From assembly GCA_951812925.1 (NCBI GenBank), contig OX638369.1:19931329-19995328 (forward strand): a stretch of 64,000 nt of DNA, given 5' to 3'. The stretch is from Calliopum simillimum. Lineage: Eukaryota > Arthropoda > Insecta > Diptera > Lauxaniidae. The position numbers were made by a program, and so were the translations under genes. The notes beneath the pieces were generated by a model. It was not told the origin of the DNA and did not search any database. It worked only from the letters and a program-made list of their open reading frames with translations. Positions within the stretch are counted from its first letter, which is position 1; each line of letters starts with the position of its first letter. Shown piece by piece: positions 11,320-22,699 of the stretch.

Positions 11320-12723
11320 CCGGCTATATGCTGCTAACCAACATTTCAAAAATCCAATTAACTTTATTTTCTAGTACGTGAAGTAAGTATTTTCTATTCG
11401 AGTCCAGCAGCCATATATACTGTACTTTATTAAAAGTAGAAAATGTTCAGGAGCGACTTTATGATTTTGATGATATACATAGTTTTAGTAGATCGACATT
11501 TGTCCTTTGAAAATTAAAAAAAGTGTATGATTATATATGGAGCAAAATGCGTCATTACTGTACCTATCAAATAAAAGATGAATCCAAATTTTGAAATGAA
11601 CTAGCGTTTTGATTGCCTTCGTAAATGCAGAGATCTAAAAACTACTGCACTGTCTTCAGTCATTTTAATACATAACTAATAATATTACTGTCCCTTTTAT
11701 TGCAGTAAAAAAATGTTTAAAAAATTAGCAACATTTTTTTCATTTCATCGATATTATAAGCAATTATATTTTACAAAAAATTGATTTGTATGAGAAATTT
11801 ATATTTTGTGCTTTAAATCAACCTGCCCAAAATTTAAATTCGTTATTTTAGGTCAGTTGACGGATTTTGCTGCTTCTTAACAACTCAAACGTAAAATGCT
11901 TCCATTCGCTTGCAACATAATTCGCAGACTATCTTATATATTATGCAGAAACACTTTTTAGCATTATGGTCTTTGAAATTAACATCAGCATAACATGAGA
12001 ACTCTTGCTGTAACATTAACATTAAGCTGTAGCAAATGTATGCCAAAGAGCAGCATTAATGTTAAGCTCTTGCTTAGTTTCTCTTAACACGACAACAGTG
12101 TCCTTTGCAGACAAAATACTCATAAAATAAGCGCAAAAAGAGAATAACATTACACTGTTAGTGACAGCGAATTTAAGTGAATTAAACGGAAAAGAGCAAT
12201 AAAACTTTTAAAGAGGATATGGCATAACATAAGACTGTATAAATATTGAGATGGTCAGGATTATGCTGCTGCAAATGTGACACATTTATCAATAGACTGT
12301 GTTTTCTTTTGAGTAAAACTGATGTTTTGGCATCTGGTAAATCATAAATCATTTAACTGTCCGGCAGACAAAGTTCTGAATAGTAAGAATAAATAATTTT
12401 CAAGGCGAATTTTCTCAGAAACATGAAATTTTTGCAGAAGTTCAGCATACTTAACATCTAACAATTCTTTGAGAAAATGGCATAGTATGCTCAAAGTATA
12501 ACTCAAATTAGGACAAGTTTCCTGAATTTAGAGGCATAAGTAACAGGTTGTTATTGTTGTAAAGCATGTACTTATCATACTTTAAGATCGAACTGTAAAT
12601 GCTAAAGAGAGGAATTTTCTAGCAAAAATGCATCGTTTTAGAGGCGGTACGGCGGACTTTTTTTCTATGATACGGTCTACTCCACACACGAATTTGGTAA
12701 GAAACTGTAAAAAAATACTTATA
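11320..12723. other. Non-coding stretch
   Basis: No coding or repeat signal beyond poly-A/T and a few short words such as AGCAGCATTAATGTTAAGC (12,051). Confidence 0.5.
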
Positions 12724-12864
12724 TGTGACCTGGTCTACTAAAAGGGGGCTTAGGTGTCAAAAATTTATTTTCCACTTTTTTGCCGATTTGCATAGAATTG
12801 AACTTTAATAGTTGTTTTCCAGCTGTTTTCTCACGTAAGCCCCCTTTTCACAGACCAGGCCACA
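12724..12864. mobile_element. TA-flanked MITE (141 bp), Tc1/mariner-type
   Basis: TGTGACCTGGTCTACTAAAA..GGGGGCTTA at the left is mirrored by TAAGCCCCC..TTTTCACAGACCAGGCCACA at the right. Both ends abut TA (12,722-12,723 and 12,865-12,866), the target duplication of the Tc1/mariner/pogo supergroup. There is no coding capacity; the loop is unrelated AT-rich sequence. Confidence 0.7.
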
Positions 12865-12866
12865 TA

Positions 12867-15110
12867 TATTTACTTTAACATGGCAAGCTTTGAAAACTGG
12901 AAAACAAAGTCAGCAATCCAATTATGGGTGAATGATAAAGTCTGCACAGATCGCTCAGTAATTATTGAGCAAAAAGCTACGCATGCTTTATATTTTAAAG
13001 GAACTTTTGAAGCGGCCACTGGAAATTATGATTTTGAGCAATATTTTTTGATTGTTATGATTGTATATCGCTCTAGTTAATGTTATATCTGATAATGGGA
13101 TCATTTTCACCATTTTGAGTTTGATAACGTTTTGGGATCTTCTTCATCTTTTTTTTTTTTTTTTTTTTGATATCATTTTAAAGTCATTTTCAGTCAGTTT
13201 CTCACTTTAATCCCTAATTTTAATCCAATACAATTCTCAAAAAGTGAGCAAAATCAGATAAAGCCACGCCTACTTTTCATATATGAAATTCAATTCCTTC
13301 ATGTGTACTGAGTTTTTAGTTTTTTTTTTTTTTTCTTTGGGAAGGCTTGGAGAAAAGATTAAATTTTCCTACAGCATTCGATTTCTTACAAGCCTAGTCA
13401 TCCTCGAACTATCGAGTTTTTACTGAGTGATAAAAGTCTAGCTTGAAAATCATCTTAAAAGCTAAGAGTTTCTTCGTCGCATACAAGAACGAATATCTTA
13501 TAAGTAAATACAATGCATAGATTTTTCAATTTATATTCCAAAAGAAACAATGTTACAATATTGCCAAAGCAAAACATAAGAATAGAAAAAAATCAATCAC
13601 ATCTTAATTTCTTGTTTAAAAATGCATGAGAAATGATAATCATTTACGAGTATCCAAGATATTCTGAATCAGATATTCACCAAAGTGAATTCCAAACTAC
13701 TAAATTCAACACGTTTTTCACCAACCCCCAAAAGACTGTAAATCAATGTAGAAAAATTTGTATTCATTGACTGTAATTGTCTACACACAATTGCACACAC
13801 TCACACCAAGGCACACACACTGACACCCAACTAACCAAGCGCAAAATTAGAGAGATCGTTTTCTTCGTTACCATCACCCACGCATACACTTACATATCCT
13901 ACAGCAGCAGCAGCAGCAGCATGAGCAGCATGCAATAGACCACAACAAACAGAGAAAGAGACGAAAAAAGTTTTGCATCAAACTTCCGCCTCAAAGTCCG
14001 AAATTTGCCGCTACAAACGGAGTTGCGTTCCGCAGTTTTGCCAAGTATGTATGATATTTTACAAAAACAAGAGGAATGCTTTATTTATAAAAGAGGGGGT
14101 GGGGGGAGAGGTAGATAGTTGACTCACGAATACTAAACATAGGCAAAAAGTGAATATATAGCGTCGGATTGATAGGAGAAGACAAGGTCATTAGGCGCAC
14201 GTTTTGTCGTAAAGGTCCTTTTGGAATTATTTGAGATTTATAACCTACGACAATAAATCCTTAGCGAATTATTTAAGCTGCGATATTGTCCATTCCACTT
14301 TATAAATACTTACATACATTGACTATCTGTGTTTTCAAAAATCTCTTCATAAGTATGATGAAAATGTGCACAAATTGAACCATAATATGACATAAATGCA
14401 AAAGGTACATTGAACTTTCTTGAACCGTCGAGATACAGTCACCAGATATTCTTCAAGATCTTCAGCATACAAAGCTTAAAGATATGAAAAATACAGGTTT
14501 CCTTATTCTAAAGAATAATTTTGTTGTAACATGAATGCAAAATGATACTGAACAACAATTTTCGGGTTACCAAAATAGAACCGGACTATTTTTTCTAAAA
14601 ATAATATCTTCTTTTATGGAAAAATATTATTCTCCTTTCTTATGCATGGGTAAATCTCCGAAAAATATATCAAATCATGCCATTTGTGTCTCCACCTATT
14701 TTTTAAGTTTTTTTATTTCTTGAAGGTATCGAATATGATAACCTTAACTTCTAGAACATTTTTAAAAAATTAACATAAACTTTCAGGATTGCCATAGGTT
14801 TTTTTTTCTTTAAGTTTTGCAAGAACAATATAGTTAAAAAATTAAAATAAAATTTAAGTATAAAAACGCTAAAATAATCTTTAGAAAAATCCAACATACA
14901 TTTTTAGGGTTGCCAGATAGAATTTATTTTAAATCTTTCTTTTTTTTACGTTCGCCATTATAATTAAATAGTTTAATATAAACACAGGAAACTTAATCCC
15001 AAGTTAATTTTTCGATATCTACAATGGTCTAGGCTTCGGTCTCAAGGGGTAAAGACTAAATTTTAATTTTTTAAATAAAATGTTTAAGCAAAACTAACAA
15101 AAAAAACCAA
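12867..15110. other. Non-coding with CA/CAG microsatellites
   Basis: Contains poly-T (13,149-13,168), CACACA-rich sequence (13,782-13,830), a (CAG)n run (13,902-13,920) and a G-rich patch GAGGGGGTGGGGGGAGAGG (14,093-14,111). The 66-codon plus frame at 12,880 starts just after the MITE and matches nothing I know. No gene supported. Confidence 0.55.
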
Positions 15111-15116
15111 GTGGAG

Positions 15117-15690
15117 GGATACTTAACGAAAAATTATGAAATGTTGCAAAAAACGACGGAGAGTGATTAAACGGAGAATGACGAAAATTGCAATTTTTTT
15201 AAAAAAAGTTGAAACTGATGGATTGATTTAGTTATATAAAGATAAAATAATGTGTTTAGTAATATAAAAAAAAAAATTACGCAGAGAATGACACACACTT
15301 GCGTTTTTTACAAAATTTTTAAACTTTAAAAAAAAACACACGATCACTCACTATCGGAAAACCAAATCTGACTGAGCTCAAAATATACTGAATATACTCT
15401 TTCTCTTCAATTTCAGTTCTCAAACTACTCAATATTTAAAAAATTTACAGTTAGAATAAGAAAACCTGAGCAGAGATACTCTAAAATGAGGGACCAACTT
15501 TTATGTATGTCAATTCTTATAAAAAACAAAAATTTGTTTGAAGTATGAGTTTTTTTAGAAAATAACGTAATATGCAAAACGGACAAATTAGGTGCATTAA
15601 GAAGCGGTTAGGGAAAGGACGGAGAATGAGTTTTTAACACTTTATGTTATGATTTCATAGTAAAATATTTATTTTTTTTTTTTTTTAAAC
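15117..15690 (+). repeat. GGAGAATGA-containing interspersed repeat, copy 2
   Basis: Second copy of the family at 2,990-3,640, colinear from GGAGAATGACGAAAATTGCA (15,173) through GACTGAGCTCAAAATA, TTTTTTAGAAAATAACG, GCGGTTAGGGA and TTATGTTATGATTTCATAG to a poly-T tract (15,671-15,685). It carries small indels relative to copy 1 and no conserved frame. Confidence 0.6.
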
Positions 15691-16893
15691 AATTCGTATA
15701 GAAGCTCTATTTAAGAATCAGTATTAAATAGGTTTTAGATTTTTGATTCAAACATGATTTTGAGTCCCAGGACATTGAATGGTACATTTTTTGTTGAATT
15801 ACCCACATAGCTCTAAAAAAATGTGCTACAAAAAAGCTGGGAAGTTTTTTTTTCAAGCTACTTATAATTTAGGAGGTATTATAGTTCAAACTATGTTCTG
15901 CTTGCATTTCCATAGCAGAGTATGTATACTCCATCGTCTGTCTTTAAAAAATCAGTACGCAAAGCGTCTGCCTCTTGTATTTTCATGCTCAACGCATTTG
16001 AGAGAATGATTATGCTTAACGGCAGGCACGATGAAATGACCTAATATAGTGATTTTTTTTACATTTTTACAAAATGACATTTTTTTTTTGCAGCAAAATC
16101 GGAATGGCGGAAATGGGTTTTATTACTCCATATGTTGTTATCTTTACAAAAAACTTAGTCAGCCGACGATGAAATCACATAAGCTTAAAGGTCATAAAAA
16201 TTGCAAAAAAAATTAATTACTCAAAACCGCAGCACGAAAAATGTCTGCCGCTAGTATTTACCTTATTTTTTAAGCTTACCCAATTTATTAAAATAAGTGG
16301 CATACCACATCCATTTTTTTTTTTTTTACATATTTGAAGAGCCGCCATTTTGAAAATCAGCAACAAATAATTGCCAGACATGGCTTATTGATTAATTTAT
16401 ACCAATCTTCACAATTCTCATCTTCTGTCGAAGGATTTTCTCATATCATTTTTTATACCACCAGCTCCCTAACTAAAAAGAATCGTGATGATATAAATGC
16501 AATATATGTATGTGGGATTTGGGCAAAACGGAAGAAGACAACTTAGAATTAACCGGCAACATTAGTAGAAAGAAAGGGGAACAACACTAATTGATAAGAC
16601 AAGCAGACAACGTTGGCAATACAAAACTGAACGAACAAATAACGAAACTTAAGATTTGAAAAACGGACGAACAAACAGTTGGCGTAGAAATTTAGAAGTG
16701 AACGGACGTGAGAAAAAGAGGAATTGTTGTAAAATTAAACTCAATAACTGATAATATTAAAATTAAAAGGTTATAAATAAAATTGACTATTTTAATAAAA
16801 CAAAAGTGTCTTTATTGAAATTAAAAAGAAAATAAAGAGTGAACCAACATGTATTCGAATAAACACCAATTTAGTAGTCAAAATTGAGGCATA
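15691..16893. other. Non-coding stretch
   Basis: Open frames at 15,779-16,009 and 16,334-16,546 match no family I recognise. The sequence is AT-rich with several T-runs. Confidence 0.5.
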
Positions 16894-16901
16894 TTAAAGA
16901 C

Positions 16902-18178
16902 TAGGGCTGTTCAAAAAAAAAAAATTTTTCGAATTTCCAAGATATACTTTGGCATCACGATCTACATCATGACAGAATATCCCAAAAAATTTTTCAGATT
17001 TTTAAATTCATATTTAAAGGTGGCTCAAAGCAGAAATATATTTTTATTTTTTTTTTTTTTAGCATTAATTACAAAATGTTGTCAAACAATTTGAAAAATT
17101 TGTTTTAGAGTTATTAAAAAACATTTATTTTGTTTGTTTTTTAATGAACTTTAAAACCTACGTTGTAATTTTGACAAAAAAAAATTTGACACTTCTTAAA
17201 AAATGAAAAACTGCTCTAAGAAGGCGAAATTTTACGGTTTTTCAAAGAAAAAAGTCATCGTGCTTTAAACGAAATGAACATTTTTTAATTTACAAGATTT
17301 CATTCAAAAGAGCTCTTGAAAACCTTCAAGACCAGACATGTTAAGACATTTTTGGGCAAGCAGGCTCGATGACAGAACGTTTGAAACATAGTAATGCAGC
17401 CCTGTGAAAGGCAAAACGCTTTTTACTCAAGAGGGAGGCATCTTACAAAAAAGTGCCCATGGCATAAAATGCTTAAAATCATCCAAGGAACAAGTGTGAG
17501 TTGTTTTTTTTTGAAAGTTTATTAGAAATGACGTTAAAAAAATTTTTTTTCTAAACTTAAGTAAAAAAAAAAAAAACAATTTGCACTTGTTCCTTGGATG
17601 ATTTTAAGCATTTTATGCCATGGGCACTTTTTTGTAAGATTCCTCCCTCTTGAGTAAAAAGCGTTTTGCCTTTCACAGGGCTGCATTACTATGTTTCAAA
17701 CGTTCTGTCATCGAGCCTGCTGGCCCAAAAATGTCTTAACATGTCTGGTCTTGAAGGTTTTTAAGAGCTCTTTTGAATGAAATCTTGTAAATTAAAAAAT
17801 GTTCATTTCGTTTAAAGCACGATGACTTTTTTCTTTGAAAAACCGTAAAATTTCGCCTTATTAGGGCAGTTTTTCGTTTTTTAAGAAGTGTAAAATTTTT
17901 TTTTGTCAAAATTACAACATAGGTTTTAAAGTTCATTAAAAAACAAACAAAATGAATGTTTTTAAATTACTCTAAAACAAATTTTTCAAATTGTTTGACA
18001 ACATTTTGTAATTAATGCTAAAAAAAAAATAATAAAAATATATTTCTGCTTTGAGCCACCTTTAAATATGAATTTAAAAATCTGAAAATTTTTTTGGGAT
18101 ATTCTGTCATGATGTAGATCGTGATGCCAAAGTATATCTTGGAAATTCGAAAAATTTTTTTTTTTTTGAACAGCCCTA
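16902..18178. mobile_element. hAT-like foldback element, copy 1 (1,277 bp)
   Basis: Begins TAGGGCTGTTCAAAAAAA and ends TTTTTTTGAACAGCCCTA. The two halves are long inverted arms (about 16,902-17,520 against 17,580-18,178) around a short spacer. The flanks are a perfect 8-bp duplication TTAAAGAC (16,894-16,901 and 18,179-18,186). An 8-bp duplication and a YARGG-type terminus are diagnostic of the hAT superfamily. No transposase is encoded; open frames on either strand are mirror images of each other. A second copy with its own duplication is at 41,522-42,467. The centre carries the hairpin module also found at 10,790. Confidence 0.85.
17397..17683. repeat. Inner hairpin module of the hAT-like foldback
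   Basis: Starts CAGCCCTGTGAAAGGCAAAA and ends TTTTGCCTTTCACAGGGCTG, enclosing CTCAAGAGGGAGGCATCTTAC arms. The immediate flanks TAGTAATG and CATTACTA are reverse complements rather than direct repeats, so this is not a simple insertion with a target duplication. CAGCCCTG mirrors hAT ends and suggests a nested element captured in the arms. Confidence 0.6.
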
Positions 18179-18414
18179 TTAAAGACGGCCGCACAGTGGA
18201 CCCAAAATGTGTTTTTAATATCAAAATTGTTTGCCCGCTTAGGGACGCACTGTAGAAAGATTTCAAGGATGGGGGCTTATAGGTAACTGAACAAGGAACA
18301 AATTATGCTGCCGGTTTTTGGAAAAGAAATCATTTCGACCTCTTTTCTGTGGGCTCAAACTCGAAAAATCGAAAACGGAAAATTTTCCGAATTCTACTAT
18401 TCGAAGACCAATCA

Positions 18415-18800
18415 TCTGATTTTTATTATTTTTTTTTTTAATGGGTAGATACGTTGTCTGTTGAGGTTTTTGAAAACTTATTTTTTCAAAATTCCTTCGG
18501 TTTCGTCCGGTATATTAAAAACCTTAATAACTCGAGAAGTATTGTTCCGATTTGAGCGATTTTTTTTGTGGATAGGAATGTTGCCTAGTAAAGTTCTGTT
18601 ATGAAATTTTTTCAAAAGTCTTCCGGCAACGTCCAGGACATTAAAATTCTTAATAACTCTGGAAACACTGAACTGATTCGGGTGATTTTTTTGTTAATGG
18701 TTATATACGTTGCCCGGTAAGGTTTTGTAATTTTTTTTTTCAAAAATCCTTCGGCTTCGTTCGGGATGTTAAAAATCTAAATAACTCGAGAAACATTGAA
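18415..18800 (+). repeat. Three ~127-bp tandem units
   Basis: GGGTAGATACGTTGTCTGTT (18,441), GGATAGGAATGTTGCCTAG (18,570) and GGTTATATACGTTGCCCGG (18,699) head three diverged units. Each continues with TTTTTTCAAAA..CCTTCGGCTTCGTCCGG and TTAATAACTCGAGAA..ATTGAACCGA. The units are too diverged for recent homogenisation. Confidence 0.6.
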
Positions 18801-20999
18801 CCGTGAAGTAAAAACTCGAGCTAACTCGCTATAGCTGAAAGCAACGAGAAGGCAGCTTAGAAGGAGGCTATGTAGTTTCGAGATTTAACACGAAGATTCT
18901 ACTATCACAACCCGAATTTTTGCGAACTTGTAACTGTACCACATTACCCATCAATACCATAAAATACTAAATAGTTCACAATGCGTTTATGGCAAAATTT
19001 CTAGTAAAATTATGCAAGCGACAAAAGAGCACACACACACGCATGTGTATGCACATACACCATTACAATGAGATATGTTTGTACGCATAAGCAAACCCTG
19101 CTTTAAAATCCCTAACATTACATTACAAGAGAAAGCAAGCAGGTGGGGGGAGGGGTGTTGTGAGCAAGTTAGCGGAAACCGGATACAATCTTAGCCACAC
19201 ATCCGGTCAATTCGTTGCGGTGAACTGCGCCACTTTTACTATTTTACTCAACTACTACTGTTGCTATTGCTTTTGTTATCATATTTATGCGAATCTTTGT
19301 GTGAGTGTTTTGCGTAATTGTATGTGTATGTGTATGCGCCTGTAAGTATTGGTATGCTGCCTGTGATCATTGGACAACGGGCAGTGCAGAGTGAAATAAA
19401 CCAGGCACAAGGCGCAGAACTTCATGAATAATTCATACATTGGAAATAACGACAACGATTCCTTTTTTTCGAAATATTCGCCCTTTCGCTTGCTCTGTGT
19501 CAATGCGTGTGTATGTGTATGTGTGTGTTTGGATTTTGAAGGACGCTGCATTGTGGTGGGCAACTTTGTAATTTTTGAATTTTGCATTTTCGCATCGATT
19601 GAGATTGTGATTGTTTCTGTTTACTTTCGTATCCAACGTACAAAGGACTAACTTTTGCATGAATAAAGCAAAGCATGTACAAACATAAAAATGTAAATTT
19701 ATCTTTGTATGTGTGTGTGTGTATGTATGAATCTCTAATAGTTGAGTGAGACGATAAGGTGCTAGACTTTTATCCTTATGGCCAGGAAAACAAAAAACTC
19801 AACAAAAAGGCATAACAGACTTTATGCTTATTGTTGGAATTTCTCAGAAAAAAACACAGGCCACAAATCTGCACAGGTAGTAGTGCTATTTTGAGCATAA
19901 GAAGAAAGTGATTGCATCTAAACGAGATTTTCTTAGAAAGTGACATAAGTGACCGCAGGCCAAAAGGTATTGACTTTTGATATATAACGTAAATGTTGAA
20001 TTACTGGCACATGAGGTTACTGGTTTCGATCAGTTAAGCATATTTGAGTTGAAGGATATGCTGCTCATGTTTAGCAATAAACAAAAGTGAGCTGCCTAAG
20101 TTGAATGTAAGGAAAATGTGATTTGAGTTTGTGGAAACAGATCTCAAAAAAAAATCAGAGTCCTTTTTAAAGCAATAATTTCTGATATGCGATTTCCCTT
20201 CTAAGGGTACATAATGAAAGTTTATACAGTAAGAAAATTCATGAATTAAAAACTGACTGTTATTTACATTTTTGTGTAGAAACGTTGAAGTTTATCAAAC
20301 TTTCCCGATATTCACGATTTTTCAAAACTATTCTTAAATTCTACACGAAATACAAAAATTTTTAGATTCTTCTAATACAATAAACTTATGAAGTTAAAAT
20401 TTATAAAAACATAAACTTAAACTAAGTTATATGTGCAAACACTTGTCGTCAATAATCAGCACACACACGCAGTCAATAAAATGTGCACATACGAGTGCAC
20501 ACATACATATTTATGTCGTGGTGTGAATCTTTAAAGTTTTCATCGAGTTATATATTTTTTTTCTTTTTTGTTGGAACTGCTTTTCGCAGAATTGTTGCTT
20601 CACTTATTGTGTTTTTTGTAATGCCAGACTTCATGACTTCAATGCAACAGCAAGCAGTCTATCATTCAGTCACTTTGTCAAATTGTTGATCTTTCCAGCA
20701 ATACCATCAGAAGCAGAAGCAGTTATTGCAACAATAGATAAACTTCTGCAGCTGATAAAGTGTAAAATTCCGAATACCCAGTGAGAAATAAATCAAAGCG
20801 AAAAATTAAATAACATACTTTCGTTGGGTATAAGCAATAAAAAATAAAAGAACATAATATATCGTCATAATGAACAATTTTCAAATTTTTACACAAAATG
20901 ACATATCCTCGCGAAAGGTGCAAAAAGTACAAAGGTTGCAAAAGATTGATTAGATTGCTAAGTGGATTGCGCTTTTCCTATAGAATGTTATGCTTTGTG
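18801..20999. other. Non-coding with CA/GT microsatellites
   Basis: ACACACACACGCATG (19,030), a GTGTGTATGTGTATGTGTGTG stretch (about 19,506-19,528) and GTATGTGTGTGTGTGTATG (19,708-19,726). The 60-100-codon frames at 19,160-19,682 on both strands are produced by these repeats. Nothing else recognised. Confidence 0.6.
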
Positions 21000-21012
21000 A
21001 GAATTTGTTTAA

Positions 21013-21223
21013 TTAAAATGGTTCATGTTGACTATATGAAAATTATACCAATTTTACGAACTTTAAAACAAATTAAATACAACATAAATTGGTCTGAAGA
21101 TGGTTACCATAGCCATGTTTAGTGGTTTTTTTCTCTAATCCTAATTATCATGATTTTCTAAGTTAAAAAATGCATAGAATTTTAGATTCTTGCAAATAAT
21201 GACTAAAAGTTCGTAAAATTAGT
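21013..21223 (+). mobile_element. Hammerhead-family retroelement, copy A (internally deleted)
   Basis: Begins TTAAAATGGTTCATGTTGAC and ends CGTAAAATTAGT. It is flanked by an exact 13-bp direct repeat AGAATTTGTTTAA (21,000-21,012 and 21,224-21,236). The same ends bound copy B at 22,303-22,812. Here the inner part of the left arm and the ribozyme core are missing: AATTGGTCTGAAGATGGTTA runs straight into CCATAGCCATG. A 12-14-bp variable duplication suggests insertion by a retroelement integrase/endonuclease rather than a cut-and-paste transposase. Confidence 0.75.
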
Positions 21224-21260
21224 AGAATTTGTTTAACTTATATTTTTCCAGAAGGACATA

Positions 21261-21806
21261 GAGTAGAACGGGGTAATGTCGTGCAGGGGGTAATGTCGTG
21301 CACTGGCTGTTTAAGCCCAAAAAATTTAATGATTTACCAACTGTTCGTAAGGTAGGGACCTGCTGACCTACTGAGCTTATGCATATAATACTAGCAATTT
21401 TCACCAGTTCGTCTCTACAGAGTAACCTTTTTTTCAAAACGCACGCTTTCGGGACGATAAAAGTATTTTTTTATCGGGTCAGAAAAATAATTTTTCTTCC
21501 GGGAAAATATACCAGGTAAGTGTTTTCTGAAACGAAATATCCTGCCAAAGAAAAGAAGTATTTGGTTTTCGAAAAAAATGTTGGGCTTCACCGAGTTATC
21601 GAAGTTGACCTTTAAAGCGACCATTGGGGTAATGTCGTGCACATTCACTTACACAAACACAATTTCTCGCTACATAAATGTTGTTACACATGGATGTAAC
21701 CAATGAAATTATCTTTCGATCGGATGCTTACTCGTTGCATTCGCTTGGGATGTACGGCTTTACGAGCATGTCAAAGTTGAGTGCATGACATTGCCCCGTT
21801 CTACTC
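21261..21806. mobile_element. TA-flanked inverted-repeat element (546 bp)
   Basis: GAGTAGAACGGGGTAATGTC..GTGCA at the left is mirrored by TGCATGACATTGCCCCGTTC..TACTC at the right. Both ends abut TA (21,259-21,260, 21,807-21,808). The subterminal word GGGGTAATGTCGTGCA is repeated at 21,285 and 21,627. The TA duplication and an AGTA-type terminus fit a pogo/Tc1-like non-autonomous element. The minus frames inside are unrecognised. Confidence 0.65.
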
Positions 21807-22490
21807 TACGTATGAAAACTTTATTTTTGTATATATTTTCAAGTGTTCTGTTCATACTGTGTGCTATTGGAAAATGTTGAAAATTTTTCATTTTGTCTGC
21901 AATTTCATATTTTCTGCACTTGAATTGCGTTTTGTACAAATTTACACTTTTACTGAATGTACGCATACCAAATACGTGTACGTGTACGAGTATGTAGTAC
22001 ACTCATCCGCATAAAATTCATTTGTATTGTCATCGATATATGTAACATAGTATGTTTGTTTATGTTTGCAAATATATTTGAGTTATAAAAATATTTGATC
22101 TTTCAATTTAAAATATAATCATAAACATGAATGTGAATTTATAGAATAGCAAGCATTCAGTAAACATACGAGTATGACAGATCCTACGTTAAACCGAATC
22201 AATTTGCAGGACCACCATCACTTTAATTGATTTGACGAGACACGTACTCGCTACATTTTCCTCGAAACTGTTTCGTCGGAAGTTTTTGATAGGTAGAAAA
22301 TTAAAATGGTTTATGTTGACTATATGAAAATTATACTAATTTTATGAACTTTAGTCATTGTTTTGCAAGAATCGAAAATTCCATGCCAATGGCTGAGCCT
22401 TACCAAACAAACACAACTTAAATGATGACAAAGGAGTATAGAGAATGAAACCACGCTACATGCATATAGGCACTTAAGCTACCAATTTTT

Positions 22491-22578
22491 CCGAGGGCAC
22501 ACAGCGCAGTCCGTTGATAAATGCGCTATGTAGAGAGATTGATTTCGAAAGGTTCATAGATCGATCCCGGTCTCAGAC
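22491..22578 (+). ncRNA. tRNA-like (SINE-type) segment
   Basis: CCGAG (22,491-22,495) can pair four of five bases with CTCAG (22,572-22,576) as an acceptor-like stem. GCGCA..TGCGC (22,505-22,509 / 22,522-22,526) forms a D-arm-like hairpin with an A-box-like GCGCAGTCCG. GGTTCATAGATCGATCCC (22,551-22,568) resembles a B-box with an insertion. It is followed by an A-rich tract (to 22,602). This is the architecture of a tRNA-derived SINE head. There is no valid anticodon arm that I can defend, so it is not called as a tRNA gene. Confidence 0.4.
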
Positions 22579-22653
22579 AAAAAGTTAAAAAAAAAAAAAA
22601 ATTTTTCAATTGTTATTTCATTTAATTTAAATAAAATTAAATAAAACATAAAT

Positions 22654-22699
22654 TGGTCTGATGATGGTTACGTGGCGGTAACCGAAACATATGTCACCA
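22654..22699 (+). ncRNA. Hammerhead ribozyme candidate
   Basis: All three helices and the core can be drawn. Stem I is TGGT (22,654-22,657) with ACCA (22,696-22,699). The core box CTGATGA is at 22,658-22,664. Stem II is GGTTAC (22,666-22,671) with GTAACC (22,678-22,683), loop GTGGCG. The core box GAAA is at 22,684-22,687. Stem III is A-C / G-T closed by the tetraloop ATAT (22,689-22,692), and the cleavage triplet GTC ends at 22,695. The short stem III is typical of hammerheads in Penelope-like elements. One oddity is an extra T (22,665) between CTGATGA and stem II, which may bulge and lower activity. Cleavage would occur after C 22,695. Confidence 0.7.

Noticed and set aside
14090..14115. G-quadruplex in GAGGGGGTGGGGGGAGAGG
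   Set aside because: Only two G-runs of three or more are clearly separable, so four tetrad-forming runs cannot be defended.
17736..18266. Minus frames inside the foldback element as transposase pieces
   Set aside because: They are Lys/Phe-rich translations of arm sequence; the mirrored arm gives equivalent frames and no hAT catalytic motif is present.
19160..19682. Overlapping 60-100-codon frames
   Set aside because: They read GT/CA microsatellites (Cys/Val or Thr/His strings) on opposite strands.
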